The translations under genes were made by a program, and so were the position numbers. From positions 4,459,001 through 4,523,000 of the forward strand of contig NZ_CP089980.1 in the NCBI RefSeq assembly GCF_021389955.1: a stretch of DNA of 64,000 nt, written 5' to 3'. The first letter of the stretch is position 1. The number at the start of each line of letters is the position of its first letter. Origin of the DNA: Fulvivirga maritima (GTDB lineage: Bacteria > Bacteroidota > Bacteroidia > Cytophagales > Cyclobacteriaceae). Shown here piece by piece: positions 37,219 through 45,947 of this stretch. Below the pieces are notes generated by a model. It was given only the letters and a program-made list of their open reading frames with translations. It did not search any database and was not told the DNA's origin.

Positions 37219-38331
37219 CTATTTAATATTGCCCAGTGCATCTACCAGTTTGTGGTTGATTTCATTGTTCTCATAGATGCCTCTAAAGTCATCTTCATGT
37301 TCCCCTTTAGCGAATACCGGGATAAGCTCAGCAGTATGCTGGTCGGTAGTGAAGTACACGGCCACACTATCAGCGCGGTCAGACTTACCAATAGCCACAC
37401 CACCTGTTTCATGATCAGCAGTAACTACTAGTAATGTATTTTCATGACTTTCTACATAATCTAAAACGTAACCTAAAGTTTTATCAAAATCCAGCATTTC
37501 AGTAACCATCATTTCTGCGTTTTTGGCATGACCACCCCAGTCAATATAAGAACCTTCAACCATAAGAAAATAACCAGAGTCTGAAGCTGAAAGCTGTTCC
37601 AGAGCAACTTTGGTAGCATCAAGTAGAAAGTCGCCTCTACCATCTATTTTAGAAGGTATTCCTTCTTCTGCTAGCAGAAATCCGTACTTTTTATCGGCGT
37701 CAAGGCCATTTTTAAGACTTGTAGAATCCATAATATATCCAGCCTTTTCAAAGTCACCATATAGATCTTTTCCATCAGCTCTTTTAGTAAAATACTTTAA
37801 TCCGCCACCAGCAAAAAAGTCGGTACCACTGGTGAGCAGCTGTGCTGCAATATCTTCATGCATATCTCTGTCTTTTACATGAGCATAAAAGCAAGCCGGA
37901 GTAGCGTGAGTTATAGAAGTAAGGCTGATGAGCCCGGTTTTGTAGTTTTTCTCTTCCAGTTTTTCTAAAATGGTAGGCATATTGGTAGTGTCTGTGCTTA
38001 CGCTAATAGCCCGGTTATAGGTTTTGCTACCAGTGGCAAAGGCTGTGGCTCCACCTGCTGAGTCGGTTACTTTATGACTTTTAGAAGAGGTTTTTATAAA
38101 GCCTATATTTTTAAATTGCTCAAAGTTAGAGGGTGACCCTTTGTAGTAAAATGAAGAGGTGATCTGAGGTAGCCCCATGCCATCACCAATCATGAAAATA
38201 ACATTAAGTGGTTTTTCTTCTTTTATAGTTGCTTCTGCCTTTTCTGGTTGAGAATCTTTAGTTTGAGAGCAGCTAAACACTATAAAAGCGGTGAGCAGGC
38301 TGCCTATTGATAATAATTTGTTGACGGTCAT
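37219..38331 (-). CDS. alkaline phosphatase, lipoprotein
   Basis: 370 residues of the PhoA-type alkaline phosphatase family, anchored as a lipoprotein (lipobox IVFSCSQT, Cys21). Metal ligand Asp50 is in FMIGDGMGLPQ, the nucleophile Ser91 in VTDSAGGATAFATGSKT, and later zinc ligands in VEGSYIDWGGH and VVTADHETGG. It releases phosphate from phosphomonoesters in the periplasm or at the cell surface. It is shorter than E. coli PhoA. The gene is divergent from the porin-like gene at 38620, with a 288-bp shared upstream region. Phosphate-starvation control is likely from the family, but no Pho box was identified. Confidence 0.93.
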   Translation of the reverse strand: MTVNKLLSIGSLLTAFIVFSCSQTKDSQPEKAEATIKEEKPLNVIFMIGDGMGLPQITSSFYYKGSPSNFEQFKNIGFIKTSSKSHKVTDSAGGATAFATGSKTYNRAISVSTDTTNMPTILEKLEEKNYKTGLISLTSITHATPACFYAHVKDRDMHEDIAAQLLTSGTDFFAGGGLKYFTKRADGKDLYGDFEKAGYIMDSTSLKNGLDADKKYGFLLAEEGIPSKIDGRGDFLLDATKVALEQLSASDSGYFLMVEGSYIDWGGHAKNAEMMVTEMLDFDKTLGYVLDYVESHENTLLVVTADHETGGVAIGKSDRADSVAVYFTTDQHTAELIPVFAKGEHEDDFRGIYENNEINHKLVDALGNIK

Positions 38332-38619
38332 TTTTGTAATCTATTGAATATTAAAACGGTTCAAATTACCTTAAAAGCAAGCAGGTAATAATGCTAATCA
38401 GTATTATGTTTAGGTAAAGGAAATATGACCCGAATTTTACTTCTCGGTGATGCATAAAAATCTTTTTATTTCATCTCTGAAAAAGAAAAAATCTCTATTT
38501 GGGAATAAATGTAGAAACAACAATTTTTCTAAATCACTGTAAATCAATATTTTAATTTAATGGTATGGGGCTTGTTTACCAAGTAAGTATTTTAAAGAAT
38601 TCTAACTTTTATTGATATT

Positions 38620-39891
38620 ATGAAGAGGACTTTACTACTACTGATTTTTATTGGATCTGTAGCTTATCATGCTCAGGCTCAATTTACTGTGAGCGGAGAT
38701 TTCAGGTTTAGGTCAGAGTTACGAGATGGAGCCAGGGTTTTATTAGATAGTACAAAACATGCTTCGGTAGTATCATCTCAAAGGACGAGGCTGATTACTC
38801 ATTTTAAAGAGGATAGGTTTGAAATAAAGGTAACTTTCCAAAACGCCAGAATTTGGGGGCAAGATAGAGAAAGGGCTAATGTGCCTAATTTAAACCTTGC
38901 AGAAGGATGGTTAAAGTATAAACTTAATGAAGATACCACCAAAGGCTTTTTTGTAAAAGTGGGTCGTCAGCACCTGGTGTTTGATGATGGCCGTATATAT
39001 GGAATGAGAAACTGGAATGATATAGCTGTATCTCATGATTTGGCATTGCTACAATACGAGAATAATGGATGGAATATTATAGGCGGTGGCGGTTATAATA
39101 ATGACGCGAATAAGTACTTTGAATCAGCTTATGATGTTAATTTTTATAGATATCTAGGTGTAATCTGGGTAAATAAGCAGCTTAACGAACAGTGGCAAGC
39201 TTCATTATTAAACAGTGTAGAAGGGCATGAAGACGAGAATAATTATGAAACATTATATCCTAGAGCTACCTCTGGTGTTTATGTTAAAAAGGATAAAGGC
39301 AATTCGCCGATCTCTTTGCAGGCTTCTTTTTATTATCAATACGGAAAACACCCCATGGGTACCAAGCAGAGCAGTTACATGTATTCAATAGTACCTACCT
39401 ACCAAATCAGCAAAAAATGGAAAACTACTTTTGGAATTAACTACCTGAGTGGTAATGACCAGACGGAAGCATCAGATAAAAATAAATCATTTAATAAGCT
39501 TTTTGGTGACGGCCATAGGTATTATGGTTATATGGATTACTTCCTGAATATTGAAGACAATACATTAGGAGGAGGTATGAGAGAGCTTTTCTTAGGCTTG
39601 TATTACAAGTTTGGAGAGAAAACACAATTAGAGGTTTCTTATCATAATTTTGGCATGGCTGGCACTTTGGTAAATGCAGAAGATGGTAGTGTGGTAGACG
39701 GCCAATTAGGCAATGAAATTGATTTGCAGTTGAAGCATTCATTAGGTAAAGGCGTAACATTAGTTGTTGATTATTCTACTATGTTCGCTACTGAGGATAT
39801 GGAATACTTAAAAGGAGGGGACCATACCAGATATCAGCAATGGGCTAACGTTATGCTCATAGCTAAGCCTCAGCTGTTTAAAAGTAAATAG
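38620..39891 (+). CDS. alginate-export-like outer-membrane porin
   Basis: 423 residues with a signal peptide (ending YHAQAQ) and an 18-strand-type barrel in the alginate export/AlgE-like pattern: SGDFRFRSELRDGARV, TRLITHFKEDRFEIKVTFQN, KVGRQHLVFDDGRIYGMRNW and SYHNFGMAGTLVNAEDG. It probably acts as a passive or semi-selective channel for anionic solutes. Its own intrinsic terminator follows at 39982. The divergent alkaline phosphatase suggests joint use in phosphate acquisition, but this is an inference from position only. Confidence 0.78.
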   Translation: MKRTLLLLIFIGSVAYHAQAQFTVSGDFRFRSELRDGARVLLDSTKHASVVSSQRTRLITHFKEDRFEIKVTFQNARIWGQDRERANVPNLNLAEGWLKYKLNEDTTKGFFVKVGRQHLVFDDGRIYGMRNWNDIAVSHDLALLQYENNGWNIIGGGGYNNDANKYFESAYDVNFYRYLGVIWVNKQLNEQWQASLLNSVEGHEDENNYETLYPRATSGVYVKKDKGNSPISLQASFYYQYGKHPMGTKQSSYMYSIVPTYQISKKWKTTFGINYLSGNDQTEASDKNKSFNKLFGDGHRYYGYMDYFLNIEDNTLGGGMRELFLGLYYKFGEKTQLEVSYHNFGMAGTLVNAEDGSVVDGQLGNEIDLQLKHSLGKGVTLVVDYSTMFATEDMEYLKGGDHTRYQQWANVMLIAKPQLFKSK

Positions 39892-39981
39892 AAGTAACTC
39901 TCTCAGGGAGTAATAAAAAGTTTTATGTAAATAATAGTCCACCTTAAGAATATAGATCAAGCAATGTATCTATTCTTATGC

Positions 39982-40011
39982 AAAAGCATCACTAATTATA
40001 GTGATGCTTTT
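39982..40011 (+). terminator. intrinsic terminator of the porin gene
   Basis: Perfect 12-bp stem AAAAGCATCACT (39982-39993) and AGTGATGCTTTT (40000-40011) with a 6-nt loop and further T's to 40014. Lies 90 bp beyond the stop codon. Confidence 0.88.
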
Positions 40012-40052
40012 TTTATTGCCTTCAGACTAACTGTTTCATTAACTTTCTCGAC

Positions 40053-40103
40053 TAAAAAACACCACCACCATATAGGCATCTTCTTTCTTTTCTGTGATCT
40101 TTG
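40053..40103 (+). repeat. 51-bp direct repeat, copy 1 (promoter-like)
   Basis: TAAAAAACACCACCACCATA...TTTCTGTGATCTTTG. The same 51 bp, with one substitution, occurs at 41369-41419. It ends GATCTTTG, close to the Bacteroidota -7 motif TANNTTTG, and abuts the ATG of the 416-residue protein gene, so it may be a promoter for a very short-leader or leaderless message. The pair brackets exactly one gene. Confidence 0.7.
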
Positions 40104-41351
40104 ATGAAGATGAGGAAAGATAGAATACTTGTACTCCTTTTTTTAGTAATAATTAGTGGGTTGATCTTAAGGATAAATTATAAGTTAACTTTTGATGATA
40201 CCGTTAATCAAAAGGATGATGTTATATCTCAGCTTCATTTTCTTGAAGATCAGTTAAAAGAAGAAGATTTAGGAAATAAAATGCAAGACTTATTTCCTGA
40301 GGGTTATGTATTTGTAAATGCACTATATGGATTAGCATGGTGTGAGTTGGCATTATCAGATCCGTCTGATTTGGCAGTCAGAGATAAGGCATTAAAAGAG
40401 GCTCTCTATGCCTATGAATGTATTGACTCTAATGAAGCCAAATGGCAGTTTCCTATATACTTATACCCTGAATATGGCATATTCTATAATGGTTGGAGAA
40501 ATTATTTGTTGTCCAAAATTTTGAAGGTATCTCAAGATTTTGATAAGTCTGCAGGATATAAATTGAAATTTAAACAACAAAGTGATTCAATAGCTCAGGC
40601 AATTGTAACTTCCAAAATTCCTTATTTGCAGTCATATGGTAAATTGTGTTGGCCCGCGGATACTTATGTTGCCGTTGCTTCTTTGGCCAATTATAAACAG
40701 TTAGTTAATTCAAAATATGACACTTTGGTTAAAAATTGGATAAGCCGTTCTAAGTTGTTCTTAGATCAAGAAAGTCTTTTGATCCCCCATAGAGTGGATT
40801 ACCAAACTGGCGAAGTTATAGAGTCACCTAGGGGAAGTTCAATGAGTTTAATGGTAAGAATGCTTTTGGATATTGATCCCAAATTTGGCGAGGAGCAATA
40901 TGATAGCTATAAAGACAAATTTGTTTCTACAATCTTAGGTTTACCCTGTGTAAGAGAATATCCGAAGGGCGAATTTGGGTTGGGAGATGTTGATTCTGGC
41001 CCGGTTATTTTTGGAGTTGGCTTTTCTGCTACTTTGGCTTCTTTAGGGAGTTTTACTGGATATGGTGATCAAAAATTGGCCGATTGGCAGTATAATACTG
41101 TTAATGCATTCGGTTTTGATTGGACCATTAAGAGAGACAAACGGTACCTATTAGGATTAATGCCTATGGGAGATGCTTTTATAGCATGGGGAAGAGCTTC
41201 AAATTTAGCTTATGTTAACAATCTTAAAGAAGATGATTATTTCTTCCCTTGGAAGTTTTATATCTTTTCAGCAACCATGCTGATATTAATTTGGGGCCTT
41301 TATTTTAAGAAGGCGTTAATACATCTAATAAGACAGAAACAATATGTTTAG
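40104..41351 (+). CDS. hypothetical bitopic protein with (alpha/alpha)-type body, cassette-like gene
   Basis: About 415 residues from ATG 40104 (an in-frame TTG precedes it; ATG 40110 is also possible). A membrane helix lies at the N-terminus (ILVLLFLVIISGLILRI) and another at the C-terminus (KFYIFSATMLILIWGLYF). Between them is a helical, Trp/Tyr-rich domain: LAWCELALSDP, YPEYGIFYNGWRNY, KLCWPADTYVAVASLANY, RGSSMSLMVRMLLD and GLGDVDSGPVIFGVGFSA. The CWPADT and GDVDSGPVIFGVG phrases recall alpha/alpha-toroid enzymes of the linalool-dehydratase type, a tentative guess only. The gene is flanked by 51-bp direct repeats and precedes the HipA_2/DUF3037/NADAR genes. Function unknown. Confidence 0.65.
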   Translation: MKMRKDRILVLLFLVIISGLILRINYKLTFDDTVNQKDDVISQLHFLEDQLKEEDLGNKMQDLFPEGYVFVNALYGLAWCELALSDPSDLAVRDKALKEALYAYECIDSNEAKWQFPIYLYPEYGIFYNGWRNYLLSKILKVSQDFDKSAGYKLKFKQQSDSIAQAIVTSKIPYLQSYGKLCWPADTYVAVASLANYKQLVNSKYDTLVKNWISRSKLFLDQESLLIPHRVDYQTGEVIESPRGSSMSLMVRMLLDIDPKFGEEQYDSYKDKFVSTILGLPCVREYPKGEFGLGDVDSGPVIFGVGFSATLASLGSFTGYGDQKLADWQYNTVNAFGFDWTIKRDKRYLLGLMPMGDAFIAWGRASNLAYVNNLKEDDYFFPWKFYIFSATMLILIWGLYFKKALIHLIRQKQYV

Positions 41352-41368
41352 CCCATTCCATTCATTTT

Positions 41369-41419
41369 TAAAAAACACCACCACCATATAGACATCTTCT
41401 TTCTTTTCTGTGATCTTTG
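41369..41419 (+). repeat. 51-bp direct repeat, copy 2 (promoter-like)
   Basis: Second copy, differing by one base (CATATAGAC instead of CATATAGGC). It lies 24 bp upstream of the HipA_2 gene start, where a promoter would be expected. Recombination between the copies would remove the 1,316 bp with the intervening gene and leave one promoter in front of the HipA_2 gene. Confidence 0.7.
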
Positions 41420-41443
41420 TTTTTTTAGAAATTGAAAAACTTA

Positions 41444-42241
41444 ATGATTCCAGAAGATAATCCTTTAAATCTAAGGCTGGTTAATACTACCCGATATGTA
41501 ACGCCGCTGCGTGAAGGGGGCTCCATGCCAGCAATTGTAGAGGCTGATGACGACTTTTTATATGTACTGAAGTTTCGTGGTGCAGGCCAGGGTACTAAGG
41601 CGCTTATAGCAGAGTTGATTGGTGGGGAGATAGCCCGGAAGCTGGGCTTTTATGTGCCTGAATTAGTGTTTATAGATTTGCAAAGTGGCTTTGGTAAAAT
41701 GGAAGGCGATGAAGAAATTCAGGACTTATTGCAAAATAGTGTGGGTACTAACCTCGGATTACACTACTTGTCTAACTCCATTACTTTTGACCCTGTAGCT
41801 ACTGAAGTTTCTGCTCAGCTGGCTTCGCAAGTGGTGTGGTTAGATGCGCTCCTCATGAATGTGGACAGAACAGTGCGTAATACCAATATGCTGTGGTGGA
41901 ATCATGAACTTTGGCTTATAGATCACGGAGCTTCATTGTATTTTCATCATGCATGGAATAACTACGAAGGCACTCAACCTTTTTCATTAGTGAAAAATCA
42001 TGTTTTATTAAAAAAGGCCACTGAGCTCCATGAGGTTAATGATGTTTTTCAACCCCTTATTACTCCTGATTTTATTGATCTGGTAGTTGATTCTATTCCA
42101 GATGATTGGTTGAATGATGAGCATGTTTTTGATACTAAAGATGATCATCGTAATGCTTACAAAACCTTCCTCAAAAGCCGGATCTCTAATTCTCAACTAT
42201 TCATAAAAGAAGCAGAAAATGCAAGATTATCACTTATATGA
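41444..42241 (+). CDS. HipA_2-type kinase-fold protein
   Basis: About 265 residues from ATG 41444 (an in-frame TTG is 12 bp upstream). It matches the HipA-like kinase family (HipA_2) with VLKFRGAGQGTKALIAELIGGEIARKLG in the N-terminal lobe (VLKF lysine; residues about 42-66). The catalytic loop reads MNVDRTVRNTNML, with Asp and Asn in kinase-like spacing, and LIDHGASLYF takes the place of the DFG motif. HipA relatives phosphorylate a protein such as a tRNA synthetase, but the HipA_2 substrate is unknown and no HipB is present. It overlaps the DUF3037 gene by 23 bp, the usual pairing for this subfamily, followed by NADAR. Confidence 0.82.
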   Translation: MIPEDNPLNLRLVNTTRYVTPLREGGSMPAIVEADDDFLYVLKFRGAGQGTKALIAELIGGEIARKLGFYVPELVFIDLQSGFGKMEGDEEIQDLLQNSVGTNLGLHYLSNSITFDPVATEVSAQLASQVVWLDALLMNVDRTVRNTNMLWWNHELWLIDHGASLYFHHAWNNYEGTQPFSLVKNHVLLKKATELHEVNDVFQPLITPDFIDLVVDSIPDDWLNDEHVFDTKDDHRNAYKTFLKSRISNSQLFIKEAENARLSLI

Positions 42242-42602
42242 GTATGCTACGCTTCGGCTCATGCCCAGGGTGGAGCGCGGAGAGTTTGTGAATATTGGCA
42301 CTATATTATACTGCAAGGCACATAAGTTTTTAGAATGCCGTTTTCACTGGGATGAAGGCAGAATTAAGGCAATTTTCCCTGAGACAGACCTTGAATTGGT
42401 GAAAAAGTATGCTATGGCCATTGAAGAAGTATGTGCAGGAGGTAAAAGGGGAGGAGCTATTGGTGAACTTACCATAGCAGAGCGTTTTAGGTGGATTACA
42501 GCCACCAGAAGTACCATTTTACAAGCATCACCAGTGCACCCGGCTTTTTGTAAAGAAGCAGAAGCTACCTTAGAGCGGTTGCATAGTGAGCTGGTTTTAT
42601 AA
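42219..42602 (+). CDS. DUF3037 protein, partner of the HipA_2 kinase
   Basis: 127 residues. DUF3037 is recognised by the opening MQDYHLYEYATLRLMPRVER, then GEFVNIGTILYCKAHKFLECR. HipA_2 and DUF3037 genes are neighbours in many bacteria and are thought to act together, but no biochemical role is established. It starts inside the end of the HipA_2 gene, which implies coupled translation, and the NADAR gene begins 19 bp after it. No HTH is visible, so it is not an obvious HipB antitoxin. Confidence 0.82.
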   Translation: MQDYHLYEYATLRLMPRVERGEFVNIGTILYCKAHKFLECRFHWDEGRIKAIFPETDLELVKKYAMAIEEVCAGGKRGGAIGELTIAERFRWITATRSTILQASPVHPAFCKEAEATLERLHSELVL

Positions 42603-42621
42603 TTACGAATTTTAATAAAAA

Positions 42622-43191
42622 ATGAAGAAATATAGTATTGATTGGCTGGAGCAGCAGGAAAATGTGAAGTTCTTATTCTTTTGGGGACATACTAAAAAAG
42701 CAGGAGAGGTAAACCAGGCCTGTTTTAGCCAATGGTATGAAAGCCCTTTTCAGGTAAAGGGAATAACTTATAAAACGGCTGAGCACTGGATGATGTATCA
42801 TAAGGCCTCGCTTTTTAATAACGAGGATATAGCGGAGCAGGTCATTGCATGTGTTACCCCGGCAGAAGCCAAGAAACTCGGCCGTAAAGTGAAGGGGTTT
42901 GATGAAGAAACTTGGAATAGTAAACGCTATGAATTGGTAACAGAGGGTAATATCCATAAGTTTAATCAAAACAGGCCTTTGGGTGAGTATTTGTTAAATA
43001 CAGCTAACAGGGTGTTGGTAGAGGCTAGTCCTGTAGATGCTATTTGGGGCATAGGTCTGTCAAAAGACAGTGAAAAAGCGCAGCGTGTAAGTACTTGGAG
43101 AGGACTAAATCTATTGGGTTTTGCTCTAATGGAAGCAAGGGACTTTTTGCGAGAGAAGGGCTTTTTTGAAGGAGATGAATTGCCTCAATAG
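42622..43191 (+). CDS. NADAR family protein (YbiA-like)
   Basis: 189 residues of the NADAR/YbiA fold. FFWGHTKKAGEVNQACFSQWY, YKTAEHWMMYHKASLFN, LGRKVKGFDEETWNSKRYELV and ASPVDAIWGIGLSKDSEKA are all diagnostic. Characterised members act as N-glycosidases: on riboflavin-pathway intermediates (YbiA type), or removing ADP-ribose from guanine bases in DarT-NADAR systems. Which reaction this one carries out is not clear. It closes a tight HipA_2-DUF3037-NADAR unit, and no DarT gene is seen in the window. Confidence 0.9.
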   Translation: MKKYSIDWLEQQENVKFLFFWGHTKKAGEVNQACFSQWYESPFQVKGITYKTAEHWMMYHKASLFNNEDIAEQVIACVTPAEAKKLGRKVKGFDEETWNSKRYELVTEGNIHKFNQNRPLGEYLLNTANRVLVEASPVDAIWGIGLSKDSEKAQRVSTWRGLNLLGFALMEARDFLREKGFFEGDELPQ

Positions 43192-43219
43192 ACATGGCTA
43201 AGGTGGTGGAAATCATTAA

Positions 43220-43253
43220 AATTCTATTGACGGTATTTACCGCCAATAGAATT
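43220..43253 (+). terminator. hairpin between convergent NADAR and MFS genes
   Basis: AATTCTATTG (43220-43229) pairs with CAATAGAATT (43244-43253), and inside this CGGT pairs with ACCG. A strong stem with an interior mismatch, but no T-run. It lies in the 89-bp gap between converging genes and could end both transcripts. Confidence 0.5.
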
Positions 43254-43280
43254 ACATCACATCAACAAACTATGTCTAAT

Positions 43281-44879
43281 CTAAACAGGAATAAGTTTGG
43301 TTCCTATTTTCCTTAAATGATAATGGAAGTGTGGAGTTACTGCTATAGCGAGCATTACTATCACTATAAAAATGCTCATATAAATATAGTAGTCTCTCAC
43401 ATATAATAAATTACTTTGGTTGGCTACGGCTCTACCTAACAGTCTGCGTGCGCCCTGAGTACTTTGCAGTGTGGTAGCTCCGCCGTGTGTTAGGGCCTGT
43501 TCGTACCCTTGTATCCTTTGCATGGTGAGCGGGTTGGTAGCGGTAACATCATCACCAAAACTATTATAGTGAATTTGCTGCTGCCTTAATCCCATAAACG
43601 CAACCAGTGCCATACTAGCAGTAAAAGTGGCAAACCTAAAGGCTACTCCTGTTACAGAAGCAGAAAAAGCAATGTTTTCAGGGACAGAGGTCACATAGAA
43701 TATGACAATAGAAAGCATAAGAATACCATTACCAAAGCCCAGCAGGAATAAGGGTAACAATATGTCCGCTATTTCTGCCTGATTACTAATTACTCTCAAG
43801 CTGAGTAGATGGAATACTAACAATGACCCGAAACCCGCAAGCCATACCAGCCTTATTCTGGTTTTAGCTAAGATAAAGCGCGCTGCTAATGCTGCACCAG
43901 CTACAATACCCAATGCATTTACTATCATTACATAACTTTGATAGTAAACATCCAGATGGACACTATTGGCAAAGAATCCATATAGAGCACTGGTATCACC
44001 CTTGCTAAAGTAAAAGGCGATGAGCAATAGCATGCCTATTCTGAAATTTCTTTGTTTAAATACGCTAAGATCAATATAAGGATCCTTTAACCTTAGCTGT
44101 CTTACCACATAAATGGTGAAGATAAACACAAAGGCAATGCAGCAAAGGGTGATTCTCATGCTGTAAAACCATTGATAGTATTGGCCATAAAGAAATATGT
44201 AAGCTAATAGTAAGAACGATGATGCATAGAGTACAAAGCTTTTCCAGTCTATTGATTTAAGAGATCCTTTTCCTTCCCTTCTAAAGTCTATATCATTTCT
44301 TAGCAGGAAGAATAGCAACACAATTCCCGGTAAAAGGGTATAGATTTTCAATAGAAAAATGACGTTGAAATCATATTTACTAAAAACAAATGCATCTAAT
44401 ATTTGAGATAATGGAGCTGTACCTAACAGCGTACCATATAATGTGGCATAACCCAGAATACGACTTCTTTGTGCATGAAACTGCTGAAAAATAAGAGTAA
44501 ACATTATTCCTATAAATCCCAGAGAAAGCATGCCTCCAAAAAACCTAAAAACCAGTAAGAGGCTGAAACTTCTACTATAATATAAGATGATGTTAATAAT
44601 CACGAAAATTATAGAACATGCTACCAGATATGGCTTAGATGAAAACCGGTTGAATAGTTTCCGTTCAAGCGGAAATGCTGATGCAATAGCCAGGTAGAAC
44701 ACTACTACAGAGTATCGTACATCAGTACTATCAATACCATAATAACTCGCCGCACTGCTTACTCCACCCAGGTAAATGCCCAAAACGGTAGCTACCGGTA
44801 TTAGGGTAAGGAATATAGCTACTAATGCTAACCAATTAGGCACCCATGATTTAAATATTTGATTATTAGCTTTTGCCAT
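43281..44879 (-). CDS. MFS efflux transporter, DHA2/EmrB-like
   Basis: 532 residues with about 14 hydrophobic segments, the count of the DHA2 drug:H+ antiporter group. Sequence landmarks include RFFGGMLSLGFIGIMFTL, AQRSRILGYATLYGTLLG and VSSAASYYGIDSTDVRYSVVVFYL. It is the last gene of a tripartite efflux operon (TolC-like, HlyD/EmrA-like, MFS; gaps of 2 and 4 bp). The inner-membrane pump would hand its substrate to the periplasmic adaptor. The substrate is unknown. Expression is probably set by the divergent AraC-type regulator. Confidence 0.88.
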   Translation of the reverse strand: MAKANNQIFKSWVPNWLALVAIFLTLIPVATVLGIYLGGVSSAASYYGIDSTDVRYSVVVFYLAIASAFPLERKLFNRFSSKPYLVACSIIFVIINIILYYSRSFSLLLVFRFFGGMLSLGFIGIMFTLIFQQFHAQRSRILGYATLYGTLLGTAPLSQILDAFVFSKYDFNVIFLLKIYTLLPGIVLLFFLLRNDIDFRREGKGSLKSIDWKSFVLYASSFLLLAYIFLYGQYYQWFYSMRITLCCIAFVFIFTIYVVRQLRLKDPYIDLSVFKQRNFRIGMLLLIAFYFSKGDTSALYGFFANSVHLDVYYQSYVMIVNALGIVAGAALAARFILAKTRIRLVWLAGFGSLLVFHLLSLRVISNQAEIADILLPLFLLGFGNGILMLSIVIFYVTSVPENIAFSASVTGVAFRFATFTASMALVAFMGLRQQQIHYNSFGDDVTATNPLTMQRIQGYEQALTHGGATTLQSTQGARRLLGRAVANQSNLLYVRDYYIYMSIFIVIVMLAIAVTPHFHYHLRKIGTKLIPV

Positions 44880-44883
44880 ATAG

Positions 44884-45945
44884 CTATTCTTTGGGAATTG
44901 AAACGATGGCGTTCATGCCAGCTTTTAGCTTTGTGAGCTGCTCAGGAGAATCTGTAAAAGCTATTTTTACAGGAAAACGTTGAGTGATTTTTACAAAGTT
45001 ACCAGTCGCATTATCAGGAGGTAATAACGAAAACTGAGACCCGGTAGCTGGTGATAATGATTCTATCTCTCCATGAAATGTTTTGTCAGGAAAGGCGTCA
45101 ATGGTAATTTTTGCTTGTTGACCTTCTTCCATATTAGCTATTTGTGTTTCTTCAAAATTAGCTACTATCCATTTGCCTTGGTTTTGGTCTACCATAAAAC
45201 CAATAGTTTGACCTTTTTGTATAAATTGGCCAATTTGAATTGATTTGTTGCCCATGTATCCGTCAGATGGAGAGGTGATTACAGCGTACTTTAAATCGAG
45301 CTTAACTCTTGCTAGAGCAGCTTCTTTTTGCTTTACATCAGCTTCGGCTACACTAATTTCTGAGGTAACATCATTGGTGCGGTTTTGAGATGCTTTGTAA
45401 GTGTTTTTTAAAGCTTCATAGTTAGATTTAGCTACGTCTAACTGTGTTTTGATATTTTCGAATTGTTGTTGTGTTACAGCTTCACCTTCCAGCAGTTTTT
45501 TGTACCTGTCATATTCCTGTTGCTGATGCCATAGCTCAGCCTGTGCAGCGCCAATTCTGGCTTTGTTTACACTGGCACTGCTACTGGCAGTATTAACATT
45601 ACTTCCTAAAACCTTAAGTCTTGCTTTTGAAGAGGCCAATGCTGCTTCTGCTTCTTTTAACCTTACTGAGGCTTCATCTACATCTAAAATCACCAAAGTA
45701 TCACCTTTATTCACTTTTTGATGATCTTCAAATCTGATGTCCTTAATATATCCACTAGCTCGGCTTAAAATAGGGTTGATGTATTCTTTTACCTGGGCAT
45801 CATTAGTTTCTTCGTATTTCCAAAAATTAACCATAGCAAGGGCTCCCCAAATGATCAGCCCTGCTAAAATGACCACAGCCACACCATACGTTACTTTGAT
45901 GGCTACATGGTCTATCTTCTCATATTTTTTTATGTTATCGCTCAT
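44884..45945 (-). CDS. HlyD/EmrA-type membrane-fusion adaptor
   Basis: 353 residues. One N-terminal membrane helix (about residues 15-38, VTYGVAVVILAGLIIWGALAM). A lipoyl-like domain follows (DTLVILDVDEASVRLKEAEAAL), then a long coiled-coil hairpin (residues about 80-200) and a beta-barrel domain (IKIAFTDSPEQLTKLKAGM). It bridges the MFS pump to the outer-membrane channel, as EmrA does. It is the middle gene of the operon, 2 bp after the TolC-like gene. Typical length for the family. Confidence 0.9.
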   Translation of the reverse strand: MSDNIKKYEKIDHVAIKVTYGVAVVILAGLIIWGALAMVNFWKYEETNDAQVKEYINPILSRASGYIKDIRFEDHQKVNKGDTLVILDVDEASVRLKEAEAALASSKARLKVLGSNVNTASSSASVNKARIGAAQAELWHQQQEYDRYKKLLEGEAVTQQQFENIKTQLDVAKSNYEALKNTYKASQNRTNDVTSEISVAEADVKQKEAALARVKLDLKYAVITSPSDGYMGNKSIQIGQFIQKGQTIGFMVDQNQGKWIVANFEETQIANMEEGQQAKITIDAFPDKTFHGEIESLSPATGSQFSLLPPDNATGNFVKITQRFPVKIAFTDSPEQLTKLKAGMNAIVSIPKE

Positions 45946-45947
45946 TT

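Noticed and set aside
42219-42602. DUF3037 as a HipB-type antitoxin
   Set aside because: No helix-turn-helix and the gene follows rather than precedes the kinase gene.
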